Assembly (NCBI GenBank): GCA_947846985.1
Contig: CANTUZ010000002.1
Span: forward strand, 127,682,889 to 127,746,888
Length of the DNA stretch: 64,000 bases
From: Fratercula arctica
Taxonomy: Eukaryota; Chordata; Aves; Charadriiformes; Alcidae
Direction of reading: 5' to 3'
A program made the position numbers and the translations under genes. Of the stretch, positions 1 through 12,800 are shown piece by piece (positions within the stretch are counted from its first letter, which is position 1; each line of letters begins with the position of its first letter). The notes beneath the pieces were generated by a model. The model was given only the letters and a program-made list of their open reading frames with translations. It did not search any database and was not told the DNA's origin.

Positions 1-693
1 GTCCAGTCAAAAGTTTAGCTTATGGTCTTGGCATCTTGTGTGTCCAGTGGCTGGCGATCCTGGTTTGCCTGTGATTTTGGTGTCTTCATGGGTTTAAGAA
101 ATAAAATTGAGAGACAGACTAAGCAAAATGCCCTGAGTTAAAGAACCGAATGGGTCATTTTGAGGATTGAAAAAGAAAAGACTAGGCTTAGTGCAAATGT
201 TGTGCTTTGGACTTCATGCAGTAAAACTGAAGTGATGTCATGACACGCTTTGATCTTATTGAAAAAGTCCCTGTCTCAGTAAAACGTTAGGCGTCTCCAA
301 AGTTAATGTATACAGTAGTCATGTTTGAAGGTGACTGGATGGAAAGAGAAGCTCATTTCCTTCTGAAACATCGTCAGGTGGGAGGCCAGATCAGAACTCA
401 AGAAGGCAAAGGACGGTTCCTCCTGGAAACCTATGGGAGAGCTGCAGAAACTTGGGGAAGGCTGTTGCCCTGTGCCCACAGATGTCTGTATTGTACAGCT
501 GGAGCATGGTCTCTGACATGACATTAAAAAGGACTTTCTTTTGGGTTATTTCAGCTGGAATCCTCCTTAAACCCTTTCTTCTTCTTCCCCCTCGCCACTC
601 CCCACCATGACCCAGGACATTTAGAGGTGTGTGTAACCTCATCTTGTCTGCCTCCGCTGCACCCTGACCGAATTCCTGTTCTTCTTTTTGCAG
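1..693 (+). other. VXN intron upstream of the first exon in the window
   Basis: No sequence resembling the known N-terminal vexin exon was found in this stretch. It ends in a pyrimidine-rich tract and CAG acceptor. Short open frames here have no recognisable similarity. Confidence 0.7.
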
Positions 694-749
694 CATGTAG
701 TCCTGCCCGAAGACGAGCCAAAAGTACGCAGCACATCCTAACAAAGAGT
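694..749 (+). CDS. VXN: VXN coding exon (first in window)
   Basis: It follows a T-rich tract and CAG acceptor at 691-693 and precedes a GTAAGA donor at 750. It opens with two bases completing a codon from the missing upstream exon, then encodes CSPARRRAKSTQHILTKS, matching the basic SSPARRRAKS region of vexin. A 38-nt T run starts 28 nt after the donor boundary. Confidence 0.93.
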
Positions 750-772
750 GTAAGAAAAATCTCCCTTTCTTT

Positions 773-819
<47 letters not shown>

Positions 820-3800
820 CTAGTTGGTTACACTTATCCTTAAAAAATGCTATGGATAAATGGGAAGTGCATCTTTGAGGGCTAAGTGCATCGGTGTCTG
901 ATGCAGGCAGTGGGGTGGGAAACAGAAAGGCGAGTTTCTGTAAAGCTACAGTTTATTTACAGGGGTGCTTTCAAACTTCAAAAAATACAGTCCGTCTGTG
1001 CAGAGCCAGTCAAAATGAACATAACAGCTTATCAACACAGGTCATCTGAGGGAATCGCAGGCTTAGTTCTTATCCATAAAGCCCTAATAACAGTGACAGA
1101 GGGACAGGCAGGAAGGAAAAGCAAGCAAATCATATAAATCCATACATGCATTAGTCAAGGAAACAGTACTCCATTCCCCAAGGAATTTGGTATAAAACCA
1201 CCGAGCAATGGACTGTGACCTCGACTCAAAGAGATGACCCTGAGAGAGGACGCTTGTCCCTTGGTCCTGGCAGCGCTCGCTTGTCCTCGACTCACCCGCG
1301 GTGCGCTGGCACAGAGTGCACAGCCAGAGCTTTCCCCTCTCCCTGCAGGTGAGGTGCGCCACCCAATTCAAAGAACTGAACATTTTTCATGCTCCGAGAA
1401 AATGTTTTCCAAGTTTGGACACTTTGACACATGGGCATGATGTTTCTTGTCTTCAGAGACAGTTTTCCCTCCTTAAATCCACTCGGCCCATTCATAACCC
1501 CTTCCACGATCCTTTTATCGTCTTTCTGATTTGCAGAAATGGTGCCCTCTTTCTCTTACACATATCAAAGCACTTTTTACAAGCTTTGAGACTTTTCTCA
1601 CTACAGGCCTGTCTCTTATCTAGTGCTTTGTTGGAATATTTTGCTCCATGGCCTTTCCTTTTCCCATGCCCTATCCTGCTTCCCAGGCCCATCCTCATTT
1701 GTAAATAGCCTCCTCTTCGTATTCCTGATGCTCTAATCTCCCCACCACACCGTAGGTCCCTCCTGCTTACCACACTTACCCATGCACTGGGAAAATCCCC
1801 TTCCCCATTCACTCTCATCCCCTCTCTTGATTATTAAAGCGGATCACAGGACCCCGATACGTCACAGGATGCCTGAAGGGGTCCCTGGGAAGGGTCAATA
1901 ACACTCCTGTGGTGACTGAGTAAATACTGTATCTGTGTGTTTTCTCAAATAGTGAAAAATCTTATTTTTGTCCCGTAACTCAGGCTGAGGTTTCAAAATG
2001 ACTTTTCATTCCAAATGAGGATGGAAGTCGGAGTGTCAGAGCGTTACTCAAAATAAGCCATTTTGAGATACTCCTTTTTTTATTTGTTATGCCTTTGGTA
2101 TATTTTGTTTTCCGTGCAATATAAAAATAGCAAGAAAGTCCAAACCAGAAGTGAACTATTCTGACTTAATAAAACAGAATGCTCAGATAATTTCTCAATT
2201 TTTTTTTGACAAAACAGATAATTTTCTGACAAAATGCCCTGATTTCTAACCAGAATTTTCTCATAAAATTATGCGTCTGGAAAACTTTCATCTAGCTCTC
2301 ATCAAAATCTAGGACAACTGTATGTCTATTATCAGGTTCTCAGTCTCAGCAGATAGATAGTTGTTTCTGCTAAATGGGAGCCTCTAATATTTAATTTGGA
2401 TTGGATCAGCTGCTGTAGCAGCACTGCAGTCATAAAGGTCTAAGAAAATAAGATAAGAAAGTCCCTGTTTTGTTGCTGTGTTTTTAGAGGATTTTTGTTT
2501 TCCTTTGGGGCTTTCCTGACCCCAATTAAACATGTCCTTCGATTGGCCCTTAGTCATGATGCAGGCAGTGTCATATTAGCAGTGGGAGCCTGAGGAATGG
2601 TCTGCAGCTCCAGCTAAGAAACCAAGCAAGGCTCTCAAACCAAAGCCATTGGCACAGTCAGCTCTTAGACTTGTGCCTTCCCCTTCTTCAGTGTGGTGCA
2701 GCTGCTTACAGCTCATGCGCAAGCATTCAAATAAATAACGCGTCCTACTGGAATATACGTGCCCGTGAGGAAGTTGTGATTGCCAATTTCGAGACCCACA
2801 GAAAAGTAGCAGAATGATTCTGTCTTTTCCACTTTTAACTCTGCACCTGCAGTCAGTGCTGTAGAAACGCCTCAGCTAACATGAAATCTTCTGTTCTGGT
2901 GATTGCAGTGGATGCACAACTTTAATCCTCGGCAAGGGCAAAAATAGCAAGCAACGTGGACATCTGCCAGACCATTTTTTCGCAGCAGAAATACTCAAGC
3001 AGTGTAGCATTAAGTGATTTAACATTCAAATGACTCACCTTGGGGGGTAAATTCCATCACATTCAACACCCCACCCCAAAAGCATGATCATGACTGTGGA
3101 AGGGTGAGAGAAAGGGGGAAACACCTTCTTTTTTTTAATTGAGTGTTTCACCAATATGCTTATTTGCAGTTCCTATTGCCCTACTGAGAGCTATTTTCAG
3201 TGATAGTAGATCCTTCCCTCCTCTTCCCTAGGAGGTCCCTAGACCCAGAGTCCTTTGGGTAGAACTTTCTGGACACCAATACATGACTACTTTGCAGAAA
3301 AATGGCAAATCCCTCTGTGCATGTTAGTGCTGCCACATAAAAAAATTGGATCAGCGTTAGACCATCAAAAAGAGCTTAACTCTACAAATCTGGCAGTTCC
3401 TCCACTAACAAGCACTTGTTGTTCAGCCTCTAAGCTTCAAAGTTTTATCCAAAGCCAGATGTTTAATTGTCACCTTTTCTGGTTGTTTGTTGGTGTGGGG
3501 ATGGGATTTTGGGTCCGGAAGCAGGGTTGTTGGAACAGCCTCTGCGCTGCTCTGCTACCCTCCTGCATCCTCCGTGTCCCCTGCTTAACACAGCTAATTC
3601 TAACAGCGGGTATGCCGGGCGGTAAAGTTCAAAAAAAGAGACTTTGCTGAACTCTGAATTCAGAGCCAGCCCCCTTCAAGCAGACTGAGCTGGTCAAGGG
3701 ACTTACAGGTTCTAAAAACAGCAGGCTTTTTAGAGAGCAGATTACTAATTCTGCATAGTTTGGCTGCCTCTGCCATTCACAGAGATTTCAATTTCCTGGT

Positions 3801-6800
3801 TCATCTAGAAAAGAAAAGTGACTTCCAGCTGATCCTTCTGCCTTATCCTAGGTACCCTAGAGAAATGTCAGCTCCAGTTTAGATCAAAACTGCGCTACAG
3901 CAGGTTTAGTTTCCTGACCTAGATAAGTCTTTACATATTACAGTAGTGGCTGAGGTAGCCAAAGTCACGGTGAAGTCTTGAATTAGGAGATAAGAAACTC
4001 CAAAAGTGTACTACAGCCAAATGCTGCAAACAGATGTTAACCGAAAGTGTGCTATAGACCTTGCACTGCTGTCTCCAGCTGTAATGGAAAATGGCATTGC
4101 AACTTATTTATACAGATTCTTCTGCTTGAAGGCATTTTGGCATTACTGATATGACTTATAACAAGGAATCTCAGGAACATTGACAATGTGCCTAAATAAT
4201 TTCTGCTACTAATGGAGTTCAAAATCCTGCTTCCTTTCCCCAAACTAAATTTCATCCTTTGCAGTACATAGGCAGATTGTTAAGTTTCAAGTCAGTGGTG
4301 GTTTACACACTGCTCAAATAAGCCACTTTCAGGATTAGAGACAACCACAGCCAGCATCCTACTTACCAAAAATGCGCTTTCCATGACCATGCAAAAGAAA
4401 TGACCTCAGGTGTCTCAGTAGCAGAGGGCTGATGACATTTTCTGTCACACACCGAAGAACACTGTGACCAAGAGCACTGAGTGTATTTCCAGAGCTGGTG
4501 GGAAACGCTGAGCTTTGTGGCGTTCCTTGAAAGCTGGAAGAGCTCGGTTCACATGAGGCAGACTCCAAGGGATGTCACGAGGGACCCCTGTCAGGCACAG
4601 CCTCATCATGCCCATAATGAATACAGGTGTCTCTGCCAATGTCACTGTGGTGATGGGGGATGATGCCTCTGGTAAGCAGCTTGCAAGGTTCGGGTGGTCA
4701 GGGCGTGCGTGGACACAGGAGCCTGCAGCCTGCGAGGAGCAGAGGGATGGGGAGGTCCTGGAACTGGTCCAGGGGCAGTTGGGGGAGAGCCAACTGCTTG
4801 AGCAGCAGCAGGAGGCCTCTCACTGCCAGCATCACCCTCATTTCTGAATTTTCGGAGCGATGCTGAGGCTCGGCTCTGTCCGGCAGCACCAGATTCGTGG
4901 TCAGTAGAACTGGGCACCAGCTGTGTCCTCCTTTAGCACGTGCTTGTCTTCAAGGACACCAGCAGTCCCTTTGATTTTAACTTAACACTGGGCACGTCCT
5001 TAAGTAGCTTATGGAGCAGGGACTGTGTTAGGCTGTGTGCCAAAATCCACAGAACTAAGAGAAAACCCCTCTTAGGTCTCGGATTAGGCTCACCATCCCT
5101 TTCCAGCAGTATTTTTGCCTGCTTTGGGGCAGTTTCTGCTCCTTGTCCCGCTCGTCAGTGGGATCTAGGTCATGTAGCCTTCTCCAGACTCCTGGGGCGA
5201 CATGGAGTCCAAAGAATGAAGAGTGGTCAGGTTGGGGTTTTTCTTTTTCCCTGTTATGGAAAACACTGGTATGCACGTGTTTTTATAATGTGTAAAACTT
5301 TGTGTACACAGAATATTGCAAATTAATGGCAAATTGAATTAAAACTTACTTAAAGAAAATGGACAATTTTGCGTGAGGGGAGATGCTTGAACGCAGTTTT
5401 GTTTTTATCTTGAGTGTATGCAGAGCAAAAAATGGAATTAAGGCTTTTTCTGTGCCAAAAGCAGGCTGCTCAGTTGCTGGTCTCAGTCTCCAGACAGAAT
5501 AACTTAACTGTACTTATATATAAAACACGTAGATGGCAACTATCAGTCATCAGTTAGCTGCAAGTAACTGCTTTGCTCCTGGTCTTGCAACATAAGATCA
5601 ACATAAGTAAGTCTAGTAGGAAACAGTCTGAAGAGTTGCCACGTGTCATGTTTCCTTGCTGGTTTGGATCTTTGCCCTGTTTAACTGGTTCTCTGTATGA
5701 CAGTAGCAAGTCTTCAAGGAGGAATAAAATAAAATAAAATAATAAAATAAAATAAAATAAAATAAAATAAAATAAAATAAAATAAAATAAAATAAAATAA
5801 AATAAAATAAAATAAAAACAAAGTATGAAACACTCTTTCCATGTTGTCAGGATTTTAATCTTCCTGAGAAAATTGTTTCCAGACCGTCCTGGATAACAGG
5901 CCTGGTTTTTCAAGCTCACGTTAGCTCTGGCCTCCCCAGTTGCCTGTGGCAGCACAGTGAGTGCCATGGCTTAGTTGTGATCCATGTAGAAAATAACTTG
6001 ATTTTGCTCACGCTCGTTTTCAAGCACTCTGTTCGAGATACGGGAGGCCTAATCTTCAAAGATGCAGATCTCAGTGAGTTTTGTTTGTGCAAGCTAATGT
6101 TTGTGAAAATTAATCTCCAGGAGAATAATCTCCAATTATTCACTGCCTTGTATCCTCTGTAGTCATTTGCCAGGTATAAAATATAAGTCCAAAAGACAAA
6201 AGAGGCCATGAAGAAATAGCATTTGTAATTCACATTGCATAAGTTTAACTGATTGCCTAAGATACAAAATAAGAAATTAGATTTGATCTGTCTCGAAGGC
6301 ATATCCTATTCAGTAGATCTTGAAAAGGACCACATTTCAGTCTCCTGGCGAGAATACAGAAAGGTGCAACTAGTCAGCTGGGTCACAGAGAGACCCCACA
6401 TGATTCTCCCATATTTTTATACGTCCCATGCACAGAGACAGGAGCCAAACAAAACAAACCCCACAAATCCCACAATCCCCACCAGACAAAATCCCCTTTG
6501 GGTGACAGTAAAGCAGCGGGAAGAGCAAGCACCGTGCTGCTCCCCCGTGACCTTGGCAGACCACCTAATCTCCAAAGCTGGGCGTAACAGGATGGTTTTT
6601 GCCTCTTCCCTGCAGGTGGTAGCCATATCCGATCATTGGCCCCACAGGCCGGAGCAGCTGCAGCCCCACCAGGGTGACCTCCTCCAGGTGCTGTACAGCG
6701 AAGACAAGGAGCGGGGCTTGGGCCACCTGCAGAGCGGGCAGCGGGGACCCTGCCCCACCAAGGGCACTGCCCAGCACGGTGAGTCCACAGAAGTGGCTTG

Positions 6801-9800
6801 ATTCTTCTGTGGCTTCAGAACACTTTTAGATATTGCAGTCTTTCTGTTTGCAGCGAAGCAGGCGCTTTGTTTTGTACCTGAAGGATACGTCCATGTTTAA
6901 AGTATCCAGTGGAATTAATAAGATAATGACCGTGGCATTACAGAGCTCTCACTTTCTTCAGAGTCATAAACTCGCTTTCTTCAGAGCCATAAACTCGCTT
7001 TCTTCAGAGTCATAAACTTGCTTTCTTCAGAGCCATAAACGCTCCCTTTCCAAAGGCTGACAATATTTCAGAGATGATGGATTGCGTATTACCAGGTTTG
7101 CCTGAGTCATCTTATTATATAAGATCCCTGCTTAGAACCTGCCAGAACATAATTATTTGGGATGAAATTTTCGATCCTGGATGACAGCCACAGACCTGAT
7201 TTTGTTTTTTCAACCAAAACTTGTTCAGCATATTTGTGAGAACTCGTGAAGGAAAAATAGAGTTTGCCAATGCAAAACCAAGGAACTGAGTAAACATAAA
7301 TAAACTGGTCATTCGGCTCCTTCAGCGCTGGTGTGTTGTGTTTGGAAGGTCGAAGTTGGAGCCAGGCCATGCAGTTTGGCAAGGAGTGGCCTTTTAATCA
7401 AAAACTCATCTTTTGCTCCCTTGAAAAACCACCCAGATGCAATCAAGTCATAAGCCTTTGAAAAAATCCCATAAGCAGATGTTTGATAGAGACATTGGAC
7501 ATTTAGCTGTTAAAAGATGCTAAATCTGACTACCATGAAGGTGTATGTTCTTCACACCACCAGTTTGCAACTGCGCTGCTCATAAGCCATCCCATTGGAA
7601 CACAGATCGGACAAGAGCCGGGCCTGGGAAGCTGGGAAGGAACAAACTGAGCTTGGGACCATAGGGAAAGATCTTAAACTGGGACTGGAGCCAAGAAATG
7701 GCTGAACAAAGAGTTGGGGCTTTGAGGCTGGAGGGGGGACGGGAGGAGGAGGGGCTGGGACCGGCCGTGGGGTAGTGGGTGGCAGAGAGCCAGCGGGGGA
7801 GAAAGGGGGAACTGCTGGTCTCTGCTGTGAGGGGAAACAAGAGGTAAAAGATGACAGATAGATAGGTGTGAACAGGATAAAAGATATAGGAATCTGAAAA
7901 AGATGGGGGATGAAATAACTTTGGTCCAATTCTGGTATTTCGTAACTTTTGAGTGCCTGACTTTACAGATTTAGCATTTTAAAGGGAGAAAAGGAGAAGC
8001 CTTTGCAAATATTTGTATGAAAATAAAAATAGCTCTTTGCTACGATGTGCTGCAGTGTCCAGTTTCAGTACGCAGAGAATAGGGTGCCATAAGAGAGTCT
8101 AGAAAGCTTTCTCCAGATGTTTCTCTATGCTGGAGAGCCAGCATAATGCGATATGAAGTGACATATGTGTATGGATGAGTATCATCTATTTTCATTAATC
8201 TGTGTAGAAATGTGACCTCCACATAAATTTCACCCTTCAAAAACATTCTTCAATTTTCTTACTGGGAATAGTTGTGTCTGTAGAGTTTTCCATGCTTACT
8301 CCATAGGCAAGTACCACTGAATATAAAAGAGATCAGATTTGGTAAAGCACAACTTGAAATCTGGGTCATAGAGTGAACAGTTCAACTTCCAGAGGACATG
8401 AATCACGTGTAAACAAGAGCATAGATGAAATCATAAGTGCACATCCGAAACCCTACACAAATATCAAAGCATAAGGACAGTGCATTCCAGCATGCAGGAA
8501 GGCAAGTAAATGTAGTGGAATGCCAGAACAAGAAACCCCTGACTGCACTCAAAGCTGTGCTTTGCTTCACAAGATGGATAGATTAAAAAAAAGCTGCACT
8601 TATTCTCCTGGAAAGAAGTACTCAGTTTTGTACCAAGTTTTTGTACAAGCATTTATCTTGGAAACGCAGGGCAAGTCAGAATAACAGATGTGGGACAACC
8701 CTCGTCCCAGGCCTGGACATCCATAGCAACTTCTGGAGGTGGAATTCCCACCACACCCAGCCACCACTGTCCTGAAGAACGCTTATGAACCTGAAACCAT
8801 GAGGACTTACTTTTGCTTACATATTTTGCTAAAACTTTGCCAGAACATTTTCTATATCTAATAAGAAGAGGGACAGGCTGAAGGGACGAGTCAGACAATA
8901 TAAGATAAAGATAAAAAAAAAAAAAAAGAAAGCAAGAAAGAAAGAAAGAAAAATTGTGGACATTAGCTGAAGCATTGCTGCCTGGAGCCACTTGCTGAAT
9001 ACTGTTAGTACCTAATATGCAAGATGAGAGGAGGTAATTGAATTAAACTTTGATGTGAGGTATACAGTTAGGTAGCTAATGGAATTACTGGCGGGGGAGG
9101 GAGGGAGGAGGCAGGGAGCAGGAAGAGAGAGTCTGGTTCAGATATTTATCATGGTCAAATATTGCCCCCAGAAGGAGAAGACAGTTCTGATTGCTAACGC
9201 ATGCTGGAGACAGCACTGTCAGCAGCGCCTTGGCTATTTCTGATGTTTGCTGCCATTATTTATATTCCATTGGTCACACCATTTGTGAATCATAGTCTAC
9301 CCTCTGTCTTGGTGAATCTTGGTGTTTCTGTAGATACTCGATCTTCACTTACCTGAATAACCTTCTAAAAAACAGCAGACAACTGAAAATGGCCAGGAAC
9401 AGAAAGAAAGAGAAAGGCCAGGGGCGGGGTGGGGGTGTGGGCAGTGGGGGACATATCTCCACATTCCCACAGCCAAATGGTAGGATTTGGCTCCATCAAA
9501 AAAATCTTGCATCCCTCACCCATTTCTTTCCTTGACACAACTAGCAGTAACGTCAGTGAGCATTTATCCATGGATAAGTTATCAGCTGAGCACTCACTTG
9601 TGACTGAAAGATAACATCCAGGTTTGAGGCCAGCAGAGAGAGGTGCCACTCGACCACGGGCAGAGAGAAAGGTTGAAATCCGTTCCTGTGGTGGGGTGGA
9701 TGTAGCACACATCACTGCCCAGATTGGAATAACTCCCCAGGGCAATCCAGAAAGGAGACTGATCTCCTAGGCAGGACAAACCTGGCAGTGGGGCTCCAAG

Positions 9801-12800
9801 ATGCACAAAAACTGTGTTACCCAACCTCTGCTGAGGAGCAGCAGATGGGACCACTCTTTGTATGTACATACACATGGGTGTTCACAGGAGGAGAAGGGCT
9901 CCCACTTAGCTTGGTCTGCTACGGCCAGCTCATCATCTGATTTGAGAACTCTAGGAGCAAGCAGATGAGCGACTTTCCAGAATGACTTAAGCAGTTCCAA
10001 AAATCACCTATTTTGAGACCACAGTAGATGGTCATAATAAACTGTGGAGCGTTGATTCACGGACTCTGGCAGGGTATGGACCAAAGACCTTTATTACAAC
10101 AATTTTCTGAGCTTTATAGGTACAAGCACCCTCCACGCGCAGGCAGCATCCTACTGATAGGTTGAAGGTGGATTGCCACGCACTTCTCGGTGTCTTCCAA
10201 TTGCTCGTCTCTGTCTGTTCACGCAGAGTAGCAGCTTTGCTTTCACATTCCTGTTCTTGCTGATATCTCCTGATGCTTGCTTATCTTTTCCCTCAAGGCG
10301 TCTCTCAAGGAACAGCTTTGTCTCACCAGGGTCAAACAGATCCCTATGCTACTCCCTATCTCTACAATAAACTCCTGCACTTTTGGCTGCAATCAAATCT
10401 AGTGGGACTATAACCTGAATCTGGGCTCTGTTCATATCCGGGTTTAACTGCATGGAAGGAGGCTCTTAATACAAGCTATGCCAATGGGATAATTACCGAT
10501 AATGCCATGTTTCTTATGCTTTGCAGTGGGGATTACTGATCGAGAGTCATTCAAATCCTGCAATCACCTGTTGGATGGAAAATCTTTGGTAAGTAAATAC
10601 AGCGAGACCAACTGCCACTGTCTGATGCATCTTAAAACCTAGTACCTAACACATGTCCCACATCAGTCTGTCACAATAAGTGCAGATTCCACAGTCTTCA
10701 TTAAGGCTTTGAGACATGACTTATGCCAGAGGATTCTTAGCTGGGAGTAGAAACTGGCGTAGGATGGCTGCCCCTCAGGGGAACCAGGAAGGGTTGTGGG
10801 ATGGAAACAGGCAGGCTCCCATTCCAGATGCTCAGCCACCTGCAAGAGCTGGGAGGAATTAACCTCTTGTTTCTCAGGGAATTTCACAAATTGGAAAAAA
10901 ATTAATTTCTAAAGTGGAACAAGCATCAAGTAATTCATATTCTCCAGAATGCCAACCTGACATGATAATCAGATCAATCAAAAATGTCAGTAAAGAGTTG
11001 ATGGCAAAATCATCATACAACCCCCAAAAATTTGTTCTGTAATGGACAGACAAAATGTTTTGTTTAAAAATTACTCAGGTTTACTAAAGCATTTTCCCTC
11101 CCTTCTTTTTCTTACCAAAACCCCAATTTTCCAAGTCCCTACATTTTATAAAAACTAGATTTTCAAACAGGAGGTAGTCCTTTGAAAAGTTTCTGACCAA
11201 TATCAGACCTTGCTATAGAAACTTTATGGCTTCAAATGCTCTTTTGGATGGCTGCAATATACTTGCTGGCTGGTAGATGGGCTACACTCGAGAAAAATGA
11301 CTGTACAATATTGAAGGGTGGCCACAATTAATGGTATTCAGTGTAATGAAACTAATTGCACCTACCAATAGTTAACCTGGTTGAATTTCAAGGGATGCTT
11401 GCAAAAGTGATTTCAAACATCTTTAATTCTTGGGATACTTGCAGAGCACACCCAAATGTCTCCAGTCTCAGATTAATCCCAGGAGAAATAGCCCTAGACA
11501 ACTTAATACCAGCTATAGCGGTGACAATAATATGAAGAAATTTTTCAGTATTGACAGTAAAATCAGTAAGTGTGTTTATTGCCTGAAATGACAAGAGCAC
11601 GTCACGATTTTTGACACATTTTTCTGTTTCTGGGCAACACGCAGTTTAGCTGACCATCTTGGAGGGTACACCGGTCTCAGTGGCCTGTTTATGGGAAAAG
11701 GTGACTCAGTTCTGGCAGGCAATTTATCATCAAATAAGACAAGGAGGAAGTTGATGGTTAGGCACTTGTGGGGCCGTGGCAGAACTGGGGCATGAACCAG
11801 GGTCCCCCACACCACAGGGCAGCACCCAGCAAAAAAGAGAAACGTTTCTGAACGCCGCTCAAGAAACAGGGGTGGCTGGTACAGCTGCTCCCCTGCCAGC
11901 AGCAGAGGGGGCCTGTGAAGAGCTGCGAGAGGCAGGCTGCTCACTCTGCGCAAAGCCTCGCCTCCTCGGGAAGCTGGGCATAAGAACTAGGGAATAAAAA
12001 GTTCTGCAAGCCTCCCTCCTTCAACAGCAGGTGCAATTCTTGCTCATACGAGCCCTGTGCTGAGCTCAGTGAGACCGTTCATGCGAGCAATCGGTATTTG
12101 TGTGGGTAAGAGCTGGGCAGTCAAGTCCCTAGCCAGCCTGCTTTCTCTTGTAAAGAGATTTACGGTATTTATGCATTTTCCTAAAACGGCCTCTTTCCTC
12201 AGATGAGGGGTCCCTACTCACCAGTGGCATTTCCTAATGACGTGCTTTTTCCTCCCGCAGTTCCCACCATCGCCGGTTGCCCGTATCACAGCAAAAGGGG
12301 TGGCTGTCACAGACTCATCCGCCGGCGACGACACTTTGACGGAAGAGTAAGTCCCTTCCCACCCCTCAGCCAAGCCGGGCAGGGCTGCGCATGGGGCGCG
12401 GGTCACCCTCTCACCAGAAACACAAAGTAGTGCTCAGCTGCAGATCTCCTCTGAATCGCAGCTGTAAAGCCTCACTGATTTACAGGAAAGCCATGCCACT
12501 TGCTTCCCAAAGGCAGGGAGAGATCAGCTAAAGGACAGGCTGATTGTATCACCAGCCATAGCCGTTTTGTACAGCTGTCCCAGTGCCAGTTACAGCTCTG
12601 TTTTATCACTAGAAAGAAAAGCATCTATTCTTTTCAAAAATTCAAAATTTAAGTATTTTCCCCTCAGGAAGCCTATAATATTTGCCCTATGGCAGTTTAG
12701 AAAATGTAATGAAATATTTTTTAAACAAAGATTTATTGTCTTTAAGTGTAATTAAGGAACAGCTTGACCACAGTGCAAATGCACTCATCAGTAGGCAGAG

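Larger units (their letters stand above)
750..6615 (+). other. VXN intron, 5.9 kb
   Basis: It starts GTAAGA and ends CCTGCAG. It contains the T run at 778-815 and the AAAAT microsatellite near 5.75 kb. I found no other exon, RNA gene or long transposon in it. Confidence 0.8.
6779..10526 (+). other. VXN intron, 3.7 kb
   Basis: It starts GTGAGT and ends TTTGCAG. It carries the 23-bp minisatellite (6952-7040), a GAAA-rich tract (8912-8953) and the solo LTR (10043-10366). I saw no coding sequence. Confidence 0.8.

Noticed and set aside
5554..5967. 137-residue minus-strand frame rich in Phe, Tyr, Ile and Leu
   Set aside because: Produced by the AAAAT microsatellite.
7552..7929. 125-residue Pro/Ser-rich minus-strand frame
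   Set aside because: Sits in a GA-rich VXN intron segment. Low-complexity composition, no family resemblance and no splice context.
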